This document shows positions 1-8,803 of a stretch of DNA of 56,745 bases, piece after piece (positions within the stretch are counted from its first letter, which is position 1; the number at the start of each line of letters is the position of its first letter). The DNA is taken from positions 1-56,745 of the forward strand of contig NZ_JAFNAW010000021.1 of NCBI RefSeq assembly GCF_017356265.1. The letters run 5' to 3'. Position numbers and translations under genes: made by a program. The notes beneath the pieces were generated by a model. It was not told the DNA's origin. It did not search any database and saw only the letters and a list, made by a program, of their open reading frames with translations. This DNA is from Paracoccus fontiphilus. Its GTDB lineage: Bacteria > Pseudomonadota > Alphaproteobacteria > Rhodobacterales > Rhodobacteraceae.

Positions 1-384
1 GGTGCCGACGCCGCGGGCCAGCAGCGCCTCGGCCCGGTCGCTGGCCTGACGGGCCTGGGACAGGCCGGCGCGGGCCGCGGCCAATCCGGCCTCGGCCACG
101 CGAAGGGCCTGGTCCTGCTGGAGAGAATCGACCCGGGCAAGTTCCTGCCCCTCGGCCACGCGGTCGCCTTCGTCCACCAGGACGCTTGTCACGCGCCCGG
201 CCTGGCGAAAGCTCAGCTGGATGCTGTCCGTGGCGGCGATGCTTCCCGACAGTTGCAGGTCAAGCTGCACCGGCCGCTCGGCGGCCTCGACCAGTTCGAC
301 GCGCAGCAGGTCGCCTTGCGCAAGCGCCGCGGATCCCGGCAACGCCGCGGCCCCAATGACCCATGCCAATCGAAACACGCGCAT
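1..384 (-). CDS. RND-type efflux periplasmic adaptor (membrane fusion protein), 3' part cut by window edge
   Basis: Only the first 128 codons are present; the gene runs off the left edge. The protein starts MRVFRLAWVIGAAALPGSAA followed by LAQG, a typical Sec signal peptide. After that comes a beta-barrel/lipoyl-type segment (SIAATDSIQLSFRQAGRV, then VLVDEGDRVAEGQELARVD) and the beginning of an alanine-rich coiled-coil hairpin (QDQALRVAEAGLAAARAGL). This is the HlyD/AcrA adaptor arrangement, in which the adaptor links an inner-membrane RND pump to an outer-membrane channel. The ATG at 384 begins right at the signal peptide. A perfect inverted repeat sits 18 bp upstream and may be a repressor operator. 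The pump gene expected downstream is outside the window, so the substrate is unknown. Confidence 0.85.
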   Translation of the reverse strand, partial: MRVFRLAWVIGAAALPGSAALAQGDLLRVELVEAAERPVQLDLQLSGSIAATDSIQLSFRQAGRVTSVLVDEGDRVAEGQELARVDSLQQDQALRVAEAGLAAARAGLSQARQASDRAEALLARGVGT

Positions 385-401
385 GAACACGTCCCATCAA
401 A

Positions 402-419
402 TGACGCAGTTGTGCGTCA
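402..419. promoter_or_regulatory. Inverted repeat, candidate repressor operator of the efflux adaptor gene
   Basis: TGACGCA-GTTG-TGCGTCA is a perfect 7-bp inverted repeat with a 4-bp centre. It lies between the end of kynU and the start codon of the efflux adaptor gene. Short palindromes of this kind next to RND operons are commonly bound by TetR-family repressors. No such regulator gene is visible in the window, so the role is inferred. Confidence 0.4.
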
Positions 420-448
420 CAATCGGCACCGGCGAAAGCCCCGTGCCC

Positions 449-1636
449 TTACGTCACCGCCGCCTTGTCATGAAACTTCTCATCATTCCAAAGACCGTCG
501 CGCAGGACCCGGGCCAAGGTTTCGACCGCGCGCCCGACATCGTCAAGATCATTGTAGAGCGGCGCGAAGCCAAAGCGCAGCACGTCCGGCGCCCGGAAGT
601 CGCCGATCACGCCCTCGGCGATCAGCGCCTGCATCACCGCATAGCCCTGCGGATGGCGGAAGCTGACCTGGGAACCGCGCCGCTGCGGATCGCGGGGTGA
701 ATTGAGGGTCACGTCCGGGCAAGCGGCCTCGACCCCCTTGATGAACGCCTCGGTCAACGCGATCGAGCGGGCGCGCAGGTCAGCCAGTTCGACGTCGTCC
801 CACACGTCAAGCGCGGCATCCAGTGCCGTCAGGGCGATCACGGGGGGCGTGCCGACCCGCATCCTTTCCACTCCCCCGGCCGGGCGATAGCCCAGGTCAA
901 AGGCAAAGGGCGCCTCATGGCCCATCCAGCCCTGCAGGATCGGCTGCGCCGCCTCGGCATGGCGGGGATGGGTCCAGATGAAGGCGGGGGCGCCCGGCCC
1001 GCCGTTCAGGTACTTGTAGGTGCAGCCGACCGCGAAATCGGCATCCGCCCCGGCCAGGTCCACATCGACCGCGCCCGCCGAATGGGCCAGATCCCAGACC
1101 GTCAGCGCGCCCGCGCGATGCGCAAGGGCGGTCAGCGCCGCCATGTCGTGGCGGCGGCCGGTGCGGTAATCCACCTCGGTCAGCATCAGCACGGCCAGGT
1201 CGGGCGTGATCGCGGCCCCGACCTCCTCGGGGGCGACGACGCGCAGTTCGGCGCCGACCGCGCGCGCCAGCCCTTCGGCCACATAAAGATCCGACGGGAA
1301 GTTGCCGTTGTCCGACAGGATCACGCGGCGGCCGGGACGCAGCGCCAGTGCGGCGCTGACGGCCTGGAACACCTTGATCGACAGCGTGTCGCCCATCACC
1401 ACCTCGCCCGGCCCGACCCCGATCAGGCGGGCGATGCGGTCGCCGACGCGGCGCGGCTGGACATACCAGCCCGCCTTGTTCCAGCCGGTTATCAGCATCT
1501 CGGACCATTCGTCCGCCATCATCGCCGCCACCCGGTCCCTGGCCGCGACGGGCATCGGCCCCAGCGAGTTGCCGTCCAGGTAGGTGATGCCGGCGGGCAG
1601 GTGGAAGGCGCGGCGGGTGGCGGTGAAATCGGTCAT
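449..1636 (-). CDS. kynU: Kynureninase
   Basis: A 395-residue PLP-dependent fold type I enzyme that cleaves kynurenine to anthranilate and alanine in tryptophan catabolism. The family signatures are clear: YLDGNSLGPMP near residues 19-29, DNGNFPSDLY near 109-118, the WDLAHSAGA loop near 181-189, and the PLP-binding lysine (about residue 208) in GCTYKYLNGGPG. Length matches bacterial KynU. The gene is divergent from a likely arylformamidase gene with 76 bp between the two starts, so the two probably share a control region. No tryptophan 2,3-dioxygenase gene (kynA) is present in the window. Confidence 0.95.
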   Translation of the reverse strand: MTDFTATRRAFHLPAGITYLDGNSLGPMPVAARDRVAAMMADEWSEMLITGWNKAGWYVQPRRVGDRIARLIGVGPGEVVMGDTLSIKVFQAVSAALALRPGRRVILSDNGNFPSDLYVAEGLARAVGAELRVVAPEEVGAAITPDLAVLMLTEVDYRTGRRHDMAALTALAHRAGALTVWDLAHSAGAVDVDLAGADADFAVGCTYKYLNGGPGAPAFIWTHPRHAEAAQPILQGWMGHEAPFAFDLGYRPAGGVERMRVGTPPVIALTALDAALDVWDDVELADLRARSIALTEAFIKGVEAACPDVTLNSPRDPQRRGSQVSFRHPQGYAVMQALIAEGVIGDFRAPDVLRFGFAPLYNDLDDVGRAVETLARVLRDGLWNDEKFHDKAAVT

Positions 1637-1712
1637 GGCGGCTCCTTGTCTTGACCGGAGGCTAGCAGCAGGATCACCTGGCGGAAAGGGAAGGCCGGAA
1701 AGAGGGATCTGG

Positions 1713-2501
1713 ATGCTGTATCACGTCGCCGACTGGGACGACGCCTATGCCAATGGCGCGCATATCCCCAATGCCGAAAGCTTCGTTCCCCGGTGGGAGG
1801 ATGCCGCCGCCCAGTTCCGCCAGGCCCATCCCCCCGAGCCGCTGGGGCGCGGGCACCTGTTCCGCCCGTCGGGCACCGCGCGGGGGCTGATGGTCTTCAT
1901 CCATGGCGGCTACTGGATGCGCTTTGGTCCCGGCACCTGGTCGCACCTGGCTGCCGGTGCCCTGGCGCGCGGCTGGGCCGTGGCCATGCCCGCCTATACG
2001 CTGGCCCCCAAGGCGCGCATCGCGCAGATGACCCGCGAGGTCGCCGAGGCGATCGTCGAGGCTGCCCGCTGCGTGGACGGCCCCCTTGTCCTGAGCGGCC
2101 ATTCCGCAGGCGGCCATCTGGCCGCGCGGATGGTCTGCCCCGACGGCCTGCCCGATGCGGTGGCGGCGCGGGTGACGGCCTGCGTGCCGATCTCACCCCT
2201 GGCGGACCTGCGTCCGCTGCTGTGCACGGCCATGAACGACACCCTGCGGCTTGACGCGAACGAGGCCGCGGCGGAAAGCCCCGCCCTGCTGGCGCCCCGC
2301 CCGGGCATCCCGGTCACCACCTGGGTCGGCGGGATGGAACGGCCCGAGTTCATCCGGCAGGCCCGGCTTCTGGCGAATGTCTGGGCGGGACTGGGCGCGG
2401 CGACCGAATGCGTGATCGACCCCGGCCACCATCATTTCGACGTGGTCGAAGGGCTGGAACGGGCGGGCAGCCCGCTGTTGGAACGGCTTCTCAGCCGGTG
2501 A
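1713..2501 (+). CDS. kynB: Arylformamidase (N-formylkynurenine hydrolase), alpha/beta hydrolase
   Basis: A 262-residue alpha/beta hydrolase. HGGYW at residues 64-68 forms the oxyanion hole, GHSAGG around Ser131 is the nucleophile elbow, and a late GHHHFDVVEGL supplies the catalytic histidine. These are the traits of the esterase-like KynB/Bna7 arylformamidases that convert N-formylkynurenine to kynurenine. The divergent neighbour kynU uses the product, which supports the assignment. The ATG at 1713 is preferred over an in-frame upstream codon at 1584 because the latter lies inside kynU, and a purine-rich stretch (AGAGGG) precedes 1713. The 3' end overlaps the convergent YbaK-like gene by 11 bp. 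A different carboxylesterase activity cannot be excluded. Confidence 0.85.
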   Translation: MLYHVADWDDAYANGAHIPNAESFVPRWEDAAAQFRQAHPPEPLGRGHLFRPSGTARGLMVFIHGGYWMRFGPGTWSHLAAGALARGWAVAMPAYTLAPKARIAQMTREVAEAIVEAARCVDGPLVLSGHSAGGHLAARMVCPDGLPDAVAARVTACVPISPLADLRPLLCTAMNDTLRLDANEAAAESPALLAPRPGIPVTTWVGGMERPEFIRQARLLANVWAGLGAATECVIDPGHHHFDVVEGLERAGSPLLERLLSR

Positions 2502-2961
2502 AATCCGCCAGCGACGCCCCCGTCAGGGTCAGCAACACCCCCGGCGCGATGGCGAAGATGTGGCGCGGCGTGCCGGCCGCGGCCCAGACGCGGTCGAAAT
2601 CCAGCAGGCGCCGGTCGAAAAAGGCCGCCACCGGCGCCGGATGGCCCACCGGGGCGACGCCGCCGATGGCAAAGCCGGTTTCCGCGCGGATCAGCGCCGC
2701 ATCGGCCTTGCCCAGCGGCTGCCCGGCGATGGCGGTGGCCTTGGCGGGATCGACGCGGTTGCCGCCGGCGGTCAGGAACAGGACGACATGGCCGCTGGCC
2801 TCGCCCCGGAAGATGATCGACTTGGCGATCTGGTCGAGGGCGCAGCCCGCCGCCTGCGCGGCATCGGCCGCCGTGCGGGTGCTGTCCGCCATCTCCAGGA
2901 TCTCGGCCTTCACCCCCGCCGCATCCAGGGCCGTCCGCACGCGCGCCACGCTTTTGCTCAT
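2491..2961 (-). CDS. YbaK/EbsC-family protein (aminoacyl-tRNA editing domain)
   Basis: A 156-residue stand-alone YbaK domain. Seen in order: an N-terminal helix ending in ARVRTALDAAG, CALDQIAKSIIFRGEA, LFLTAGGNRVD, and GFAIGGVAPVGH with AVAAFF-like packing (APVAAFFDRRLL). Stand-alone members of this family hydrolyse mischarged aminoacyl-tRNAs such as Cys-tRNA(Pro) or Ala-tRNA(Pro). Which substrate applies here cannot be read from the sequence. The ATG at 2961 gives the usual family length; the open frame extends further upstream only as non-homologous sequence. The gene converges on kynB, with an 11-bp overlap of the 3' ends. Confidence 0.85.
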   Translation of the reverse strand: MSKSVARVRTALDAAGVKAEILEMADSTRTAADAAQAAGCALDQIAKSIIFRGEASGHVVLFLTAGGNRVDPAKATAIAGQPLGKADAALIRAETGFAIGGVAPVGHPAPVAAFFDRRLLDFDRVWAAAGTPRHIFAIAPGVLLTLTGASLADFTG

Positions 2962-3093
2962 CCCGTCCCCCCATGATCGCGGCGCGACCATAAGGCGGCG
3001 ACGGCATGGGGAAAAGGGCCGTCCCCGCATCGCACGTCTTGCGCTTTGCCCTGCGGCGTGATGAGGCGGACGGGCGATCGAAGGAGACCCGCC

Positions 3094-3435
3094 ATGAACG
3101 TCTATACCCTGCTGGTCGAGGTGGGACGGGCCCCGAACGACGGGTTGCCCGACGGATCGACCGGCGCCGCGCTGATCTGCTATGCCGCAGGCCGTGACGA
3201 GGCCGAGGCCGTGCGCGAAACCGTTGCCATCCTGAAGCAGGCCGACCTGTCGCCGCTGGACGTGACCGGCTATGGCAGCCTGGAGGAACGGCTGGCCGAA
3301 GGCCACGAGATCGACGACGAGGAGCGCGCCCTGATGAACCGCGCCCTGGACGAGAACTCGGTCATCATCGCGCAGATGCAGCCCTTCTTCAAAGGCTGCG
3401 AAGGCGGGTCGGACGACGACGGGATGCTGCACTAG
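3094..3435 (+). CDS. Small acidic protein of unknown function
   Basis: A 113-residue soluble acidic protein (MNVYTLLVEVGRAPNDG...). It has no signal peptide or membrane segment and no motif I recognise. The start at 3094 is set by an AAGGAG ribosome binding site 8 bp upstream. The N-terminal half looks like a small alpha/beta unit (VYTLLVEVG, AALICYAAGRDEAEAVRETVAIL), and the C-terminus is rich in Asp and Glu with a GGSDDDG stretch. It stands alone between ybaK-like and lytic transglycosylase genes. I do not assign a function. Confidence 0.75.
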   Translation: MNVYTLLVEVGRAPNDGLPDGSTGAALICYAAGRDEAEAVRETVAILKQADLSPLDVTGYGSLEERLAEGHEIDDEERALMNRALDENSVIIAQMQPFFKGCEGGSDDDGMLH

Positions 3436-3518
3436 GGGCAAAGCGGCCTATTCAACCGAAAGTGTCTTCGCTAGACTGCCCCCAACAAGAACAGCAGCAG
3501 TCACGGACAGGCGATCCC

Positions 3519-4775
3519 ATGATACTTTCCCGCATTTTCCTGACCACCGCCCTGGTGGGCGCGCTGGCGTCCTGCGGCGGTCCGATGAACCGCGCACCGG
3601 GCGCGATGACCGGCAGCGGCCCGGTCACGCCCGCGCCGATCCCCGCCGCCTCGGCCGGAGACGAGGCAGGCCTGCAGAACTTCGTCCAGTCCTTCCGGCC
3701 CCGCGCCATCGCCTCGGGCGTGTCGCCCGCCACCTATGACCGCGCCATGCGCATCGCCCGCTACAACCCCGAGGTGATCCGCCTGGACCGCAAGCAGGCC
3801 GAGTTCAGCCGCCCCGTCTGGCTGTACCTGGACAGCGCCGTATCGGATTCGCGCATCACCACCGGCCGCCAGAAGGCCGCGCAGCTGTCTGGCGTGTTGT
3901 CCCGGATCGAGGCCCGCTATGGCGTCCCGCGCGAGATCGTGCTGGCGGTCTGGGGGATGGAATCGAACTTCGGCGCCAACCGCGGCAAGATGCAGATCAT
4001 CCCGTCGCTGGCCACGCTGGCCTATGACGGCCGCCGGGGCGAGATGTTCCAGAACCAGCTGATCGCCTCGCTGCGCATCCTGCAGGCGGGCGACACCGAT
4101 CCCGAGCATATGCTGGGGTCGTGGGCCGGGGCGATGGGCCACACGCAGTTCATGCCGACCTCGTATCTGGACTATGCGGTCGATTTTACCGGCGATGGAC
4201 GCCGCGACATCTGGTCGGACGACCCGACCGACTCGCTGGCATCCACCGCGAACTACCTGCGCCGCAACGGCTGGGTGCCGGGCCAGGCCTGGGGGGCCGA
4301 GGTGCAGTTGCCGCCGGGCTTCAACATGGGCCTGGTCGGCAAGGGCACGCGGCGGTCGGACTGGGCGGCCCAAGGCGTTCGCCGGATCGGCGGCGGCGCG
4401 CTGCCGGGCGGCAACGGCTCGATCATCATGCCGGCGGGCGCGAACGGCCCGGCCTTCCTGATCCTCGACAACTTCCGGTCGATCCTGCGCTACAACAACT
4501 CGGACAACTACGCGCTTGGCGTGGCTTTCCTGGGCGAGCGCATCGCGGGCCGCGCGGGCATCCAGGGATCTTGGCCCCGCAACGACCGTCCGCTGTCCAC
4601 GTCGGAACGACAGGAAATCCAGCAGCGCCTGCGCGCCAAGGGCTTTTACCAGGGCGAGATCGACGGGCTGTTCGGCTCGGCCACGATGGAATCGGTCGCG
4701 GCCTACCAGCGGTCCATCGGGGTCACGCCGGACGGGTATCCGACATCGATCCTGCTGGGGCAGTTGCGGCGGTGA
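3519..4775 (+). CDS. Lytic murein transglycosylase lipoprotein (MltB/SLT_2 type) with peptidoglycan-binding domain
   Basis: 418 residues. The N-terminus MILSRIFLTTALVGALASC carries a lipobox (L-A-S-C), so this is a predicted lipoprotein of the cell envelope. The catalytic SLT_2 domain follows: VLAVWGMESNFGANRGKMQ contains the catalytic Glu (ESNFG), and later GAMGHTQFMPTSYLDYAVD and FTGDGRRDIW are the typical MltB blocks. The last 60 residues (ERQEIQQRLRAKGFYQGEID, then LFGSATMESVAAYQ) form a PG_binding_1 domain. The enzyme cleaves the MurNAc-GlcNAc bond to give 1,6-anhydro ends. The ATG at 3519 directly precedes the signal peptide. A GC-rich hairpin just after the stop may be the terminator. 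Confidence 0.92.
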   Translation: MILSRIFLTTALVGALASCGGPMNRAPGAMTGSGPVTPAPIPAASAGDEAGLQNFVQSFRPRAIASGVSPATYDRAMRIARYNPEVIRLDRKQAEFSRPVWLYLDSAVSDSRITTGRQKAAQLSGVLSRIEARYGVPREIVLAVWGMESNFGANRGKMQIIPSLATLAYDGRRGEMFQNQLIASLRILQAGDTDPEHMLGSWAGAMGHTQFMPTSYLDYAVDFTGDGRRDIWSDDPTDSLASTANYLRRNGWVPGQAWGAEVQLPPGFNMGLVGKGTRRSDWAAQGVRRIGGGALPGGNGSIIMPAGANGPAFLILDNFRSILRYNNSDNYALGVAFLGERIAGRAGIQGSWPRNDRPLSTSERQEIQQRLRAKGFYQGEIDGLFGSATMESVAAYQRSIGVTPDGYPTSILLGQLRR

Positions 4776-4781
4776 TGGAGA

Positions 4782-4806
4782 AAGGGGCGTCCGAAAGGGC
4801 GCCCTT
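4782..4806 (+). terminator. Weak hairpin after the lytic transglycosylase gene
   Basis: GGGCGTCC-GAAA-GGGCGCCC (one G-T pair, GNRA-like loop) lies 7-30 bp past the stop codon and is followed by only two T residues. It could stop or stabilise the transcript. No other clear element is visible in the 184 bp before the next gene. Confidence 0.35.
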
Positions 4807-4959
4807 CCGGTTCGTGCGCCTTGAGCCCGTTGCGGTCATTGATCCCTGCCTTCATGCTGCCGCAATAGACATCGATCCGTCGCGAACTCATGAGGGATCC
4901 TGCCTCTGCCTCCAGCAGACTGAGGGCCATTCAGGTGGCCATGTCCAAGCGGAAGCAGG

Positions 4960-5448
4960 TCAGACAGGCAAGGGGTGGATCATGGCGCGGGGGCGCCCGG
5001 CCTCTTTCCAAAGGAAAGCCAGCGTGATCGGCAGGCGGAAGCGGCGGGGGCCGGCCGCGCCGGGGTTCAGCCAAAGGATGCTGCCGGTTTCCGCGATGCC
5101 GGGCTTGTGGGAGTGGCCCGAGATCACCACGTCCCACCCTTCGGCGCGCGGATCGGCCCGCAAGGCCTTGCGGTCATGGATCATGTGGATCCGCAAGCCT
5201 CCGGTCGTGAGGCTGACCGTTTCAGGCAAGTCCTTGGCCCAGTCGCCGCGGTCGATGTTGCCGCGGATTGCCGTTACCGGGGCGATGCGCACCAGCACGT
5301 CGAGATGGCGGGGATCGCCGATATCGCCCGCGTGCAGGATATGGTGGACGCCTTCGAGAGCCTCCAGCGCCTCGGGGCGGAGCAGGCCGTGCGTGTCGGA
5401 GATGACGCCGATGCGCTGTTCAAAGGATGGCTGGCCAAGTGGATGCAT
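4960..5448 (-). CDS. Metallophosphoesterase, YfcE/MJ0936 type
   Basis: A 162-residue calcineurin-like phosphoesterase. The metal-binding blocks are in order: GVISDTHGLLRPEAL (D-x-H), ILHAGDIGD (GD), VTAIRGNID (GN), IHMIHD, and VISGHSHKPG (G-H-x-H). The short form matches the YfcE group of phosphodiesterases; the physiological substrate is unknown. The ATG at 5448 (MHPLGQPSFEQRIG) was chosen because upstream in-frame sequence is low-complexity arginine-rich and lacks homology. The 247 bp between this gene and rppH hold no gene or RNA I can recognise. Confidence 0.88.
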   Translation of the reverse strand: MHPLGQPSFEQRIGVISDTHGLLRPEALEALEGVHHILHAGDIGDPRHLDVLVRIAPVTAIRGNIDRGDWAKDLPETVSLTTGGLRIHMIHDRKALRADPRAEGWDVVISGHSHKPGIAETGSILWLNPGAAGPRRFRLPITLAFLWKEAGRPRAMIHPLPV

Positions 5449-5695
5449 GGGCGCAGTTCCTGTTCGGCGAAGGAAGGGACGATGCCGAACGACCGGAGCG
5501 CAGGCCCCGATCGCCTTGCCATCTGCATCCCCGATGGATCGTGGACTCACGGGCAAACAACCTTAGAAGGCGATGTTCCGGGAAACCGCCATGCCGAGGC
5601 CGGACGGATGCTCCGCGATCCTGCATGGCCTTCGTCAAGATCGCGGTAACCGTCGCGGCCAGCGGCAGGTTCGTCCCTTGTCGTCCAGACAACCC

Positions 5696-6187
5696 CTACC
5701 GCAGCCACTCCCGGAACGCCGCCAGCACCTCCTCGTAAACCCCGCGCTTGAAAGGCACGATGTTTTCCAGCAGCGCAGCCGCGGGCATCCAGCGCCACTC
5801 CTCGAACTCGGGGTGGTCGGTGTCGATGCGGATGTCGGCGTCGTCCCCCCCGAACCGCATCAGCACCCATTTCTGGCGCTGGCCGCCATACTTTCCCTTC
5901 CAGACCTTGCCCATAAGCTCGGGCGGCAGGTCGTAATAGACCCAACCGGGGGTTTCGGCCAGGATCTCGACCTTGTCGGGGGAAACGCCGGTTTCCTCGA
6001 CCAACTCGCGCAGGGCGGCCTCGCGCGGGGATTCACCCCCGTCGATCCCGCCCTGGGGCATCTGCCAGGCGCCAGGCATGTCGATGCGCTGGCCCGCGAA
6101 GACCAGGCCTTCCGCGTTGATCAGCACCACGCCGGCGCAGGGCCGGTAGGGCAGCCCGCCCGGCCCCGTCCGTTCCGCCTCAGCCAT
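5696..6187 (-). CDS. rppH: RNA pyrophosphohydrolase (Nudix)
   Basis: 163 residues with the full Nudix box [20 protein letters not shown] (about 46-65) followed by TGV, and the RppH/NudH-type features [12 protein letters not shown] at the start, WQMPQGG before the box and QKWVLMRF after it. RppH removes pyrophosphate from the 5' triphosphate of mRNA and so starts RNase E-dependent decay. In alphaproteobacteria this branch is also annotated as an Ap4A hydrolase. The start overlaps the end of the upstream ctpA by 8 bp, so the two are probably translated from one mRNA. Confidence 0.92.
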   Translation of the reverse strand: MAEAERTGPGGLPYRPCAGVVLINAEGLVFAGQRIDMPGAWQMPQGGIDGGESPREAALRELVEETGVSPDKVEILAETPGWVYYDLPPELMGKVWKGKYGGQRQKWVLMRFGGDDADIRIDTDHPEFEEWRWMPAAALLENIVPFKRGVYEEVLAAFREWLR

Positions 6188-7610
6188 TCGTCTTGGCCGC
6201 GCCCGAACCCTCGGTCCCCGATCCCTCGCCCGTCATGGCGGGGGTTTCGCTGGCCGGAACCTGCCCCGCCTGGAAATCGACGGCGGCAAGGCCCTTGAGG
6301 ATGTCCACGGCATAGGCCAGCTGGTAGTCCTCGTCGCGCAGCTTGGCGGTGGCCTCGACCTCGGCGGCCTCGTCCTCCATCTGCTTCTTCTCGTCGTCGC
6401 TGACCGAATCGTTGTTCAGCGCGCCGCGCAGGTCGGCCTCGGACCGGCCGAAGTTCGACTGGGTGCGCGGGCCTTCCTTCTCGTCCTCGGGCGTGGCCGG
6501 CGGGGTCGGCTGGGCCACCAGAATGTCGGGCTGGATGCCCAGCGACTGGATCGAGCGGCCCGACGGCGTGTAATAGCGCGCCGTGGTCAGGCGGATGGCG
6601 CTTTCGGCCGTCACCGGCATGACCGTCTGGACCGAACCCTTGCCGAAGGTCTTTTCGCCCACCACGATGGCGCGGCGGTGATCCTGAAGCGCGCCCGCGA
6701 CGATTTCCGAGGCACTGGCCGAGCCGCCATTGGTCAGCACGACCATCGGCTTGCCCTGCGCCAAGTCGCCCGGCTCGGCGTTCCAGCGTTCGCTTTCCTC
6801 GGGGTTGCGGCCCCGGGTGCTGACGATCTCCCCAGCCTCCAGGAAGGCGTCGGACACGCTGATCGCCTGGTTCAGCAGCCCGCCGGGATTGTTGCGCAGA
6901 TCCAGGACAAAGCCCGTGACCTTGTCGATCCCGCCCGCATCCTTGACGCCCTTCTCCAGTTCGGACTTCAGCGTGTCATAGGTTTCGTCGTTGAAGGTGG
7001 ACACGCGCAACACGACCGAATGGCCTTCCACGCGGGTTTTCACCACCGTCAGCTTGATCGTGTCGCGCGTCATGGTCAGGTCGAACGGCTCGGTCTCGCC
7101 CTCGCGCAGGATGGTGACGGTGATCTCGGACCCGATGGGGCCGCGCATCATGTCCACGGCCTGATCCAGCGTCAGGCCCATCAGCGATTCGCCGTTCACA
7201 TGGGTGATGAAGTCGCCCGACTTGACGCCAGCCTGCGCGGCAGGCGTGTCGTCGATGGGGGACACGACCTTGACCAGCCCTTCCTCCTGGCTGACCTCGA
7301 TCCCCAGGCCGCCGAAGCTGCCGCGGGTCTGGGTCTGCATGTCCTCGTAGTCGCTGGCCGACAGGAAACTGGAATGCGGGTCCAGCGAGGTCAGCATCCC
7401 GTTGATGGCGGCCTCGATCAGTTCCTTGTCGTCGGGCGCCTCGACATAGTCGGCACGGACGCGTTCGAAGACATTGCCGAACAGTTCAAGCTGTTCGTAG
7501 ATCGAGGCGTTGGAGCCGGTTTCCTGCGCGACCAGCGGCCCGGCGATCTGGGTGGTCAGCAGGGCCCCGGCCAGAACGCCGCCCACGCCTGCGATCAGAT
7601 AATGTTTCAT
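6180..7610 (-). CDS. ctpA: Carboxyl-terminal processing protease (S41 family)
   Basis: 476 residues. It begins with an uncleaved anchor or signal segment ([20 protein letters not shown]). A PDZ domain follows at about residues 90-170 ([20 protein letters not shown], ... [13 protein letters not shown]), then the tail-specific protease core: [40 protein letters not shown] with the catalytic Ser, and [12 protein letters not shown] with the catalytic Lys. It acts in the periplasm and trims or degrades proteins from their C-terminus. The C-terminal tail is Gly/Glu/Ala-rich and low complexity. The ATG at 7610 is preferred to 7631, which would add seven charged residues ahead of the signal. In Rhodobacteraceae it commonly follows an EnvC-like gene, as here. 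Confidence 0.92.
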   Translation of the reverse strand: MKHYLIAGVGGVLAGALLTTQIAGPLVAQETGSNASIYEQLELFGNVFERVRADYVEAPDDKELIEAAINGMLTSLDPHSSFLSASDYEDMQTQTRGSFGGLGIEVSQEEGLVKVVSPIDDTPAAQAGVKSGDFITHVNGESLMGLTLDQAVDMMRGPIGSEITVTILREGETEPFDLTMTRDTIKLTVVKTRVEGHSVVLRVSTFNDETYDTLKSELEKGVKDAGGIDKVTGFVLDLRNNPGGLLNQAISVSDAFLEAGEIVSTRGRNPEESERWNAEPGDLAQGKPMVVLTNGGSASASEIVAGALQDHRRAIVVGEKTFGKGSVQTVMPVTAESAIRLTTARYYTPSGRSIQSLGIQPDILVAQPTPPATPEDEKEGPRTQSNFGRSEADLRGALNNDSVSDDEKKQMEDEAAEVEATAKLRDEDYQLAYAVDILKGLAAVDFQAGQVPASETPAMTGEGSGTEGSGAAKTNG

Positions 7611-7627
7611 GTCGGCCTTTCCTGCCT

Positions 7628-8803
7628 TCAATCCTGTTGGGCCCCTACGACCGGATTCAGCATGAACCAGTCCGCCGGGTCCAGAGTTTCCTGTCCCTTG
7701 CGCAATTCGAGATACAGGGATTCCGTCTGCCCTGCATTGCCGCCCATGGCGGCATCGGCCACGAATTGCGCACCGAATTCCTGTGCAGACGCTTCCGTCC
7801 CGCCCATCAGGCCCAAGGGATCGCCCGCCTGCAGCACGTCGCCCACCTCTCCGAAGACCTGCGCCATGCCCGCGAAGACCAGAAGATAACCGCGCGCGGG
7901 CTCGACGATCATCACATTGCCGTAATCCAGCAGCGGGCCACGATAGCGGATCGTCGCGGGCCAGGGGGTCGTCACGAGGGCCGCGGGGGGCGTGGCGATC
8001 ACCCAGCCGGGACGTTCGACCCCGGCGGCATCCGGCTGGTCGTAGAGCCGCAGGATGGTTCCCACCACCGGCAGGGGCAGGCTTCCCCGGGCTCCCTCGA
8101 AATCCTCTATGGGCGGGCCGACATCCATCTGCACCTTGGCCACGCCGGCCGCGAATTCGTCCAGCGACTGCGCCGCATCGCGCAGCTTTTGCAGTTCTGC
8201 GGGCGCATCGGCAAAGCGGACAGGCAGGCTGGACCGGTCGGTCACGGCGCTGGCCAGAAGCCTGCGCGCCTCCTGGACCGAGGCAAGTCCCGTCCCCAGC
8301 ATCTGCGCCGCGCCCGCCTGCAGTTCGCGCACGGTGGCGATCTCGCGCAGGTCGTCCTGCAGCCGCTCGGCCTCGGACCGCAGGCCGGGGGTGACATCGG
8401 CAAGCACCATGCCCGACCGGGCATTGGCCAGCGCGCCGGCCGGATGCAGCAGCATGGTGGTCTCGGGCGATTGCTGCAGCGCCGTCATGGCCCCCAGCAC
8501 CGAGGCCAGTTGCACCCGCTGCGATTCGAAACGGGCGCGCAGGTCCGCCTCGCGCGCGCTGGCCTGGCGCAGGCCTTCGCGCAGGGCGGCGAGGCCCTGT
8601 TCGTATCCCCGGATGACCTCCGTCAGGGCCGTCACCTGGTCGTCGGCGGACACGGCATCGGCCAGCTTGGCGACTGCGGCACGCAACTGGGCCGCGGCAT
8701 CCTGCGCCTCGGCCACGGCGGCGCCGACCGAAGGCTGGTCCTGGGCGGCCACCGGAGTGGCGGCGATCAGCGCCGCCAGCGCAAGGGAAAGCAGCCGTTT
8801 CAT
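7628..8803 (-). CDS. EnvC-like murein hydrolase activator with degenerate LytM (M23) domain
   Basis: 391 residues: a signal peptide (MKRLLSLALAALIAATPVAA), then a long coiled-coil region (about 30-250) rich in Ala, Arg, Glu and Gln, then a C-terminal M23-like domain. In that domain the conserved scaffold remains (LDYGNVMIVEPARGYLLVFA and VGDVLQAGDPLGLMG). However, the zinc ligand normally in the YAH motif is replaced (VFAGM), so it is probably not itself a peptidase. EnvC-type proteins activate amidases that split septal peptidoglycan. The start overlaps the gpmI stop as ATGA, indicating translational coupling. Confidence 0.85.
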   Translation of the reverse strand: MKRLLSLALAALIAATPVAAQDQPSVGAAVAEAQDAAAQLRAAVAKLADAVSADDQVTALTEVIRGYEQGLAALREGLRQASAREADLRARFESQRVQLASVLGAMTALQQSPETTMLLHPAGALANARSGMVLADVTPGLRSEAERLQDDLREIATVRELQAGAAQMLGTGLASVQEARRLLASAVTDRSSLPVRFADAPAELQKLRDAAQSLDEFAAGVAKVQMDVGPPIEDFEGARGSLPLPVVGTILRLYDQPDAAGVERPGWVIATPPAALVTTPWPATIRYRGPLLDYGNVMIVEPARGYLLVFAGMAQVFGEVGDVLQAGDPLGLMGGTEASAQEFGAQFVADAAMGGNAGQTESLYLELRKGQETLDPADWFMLNPVVGAQQD

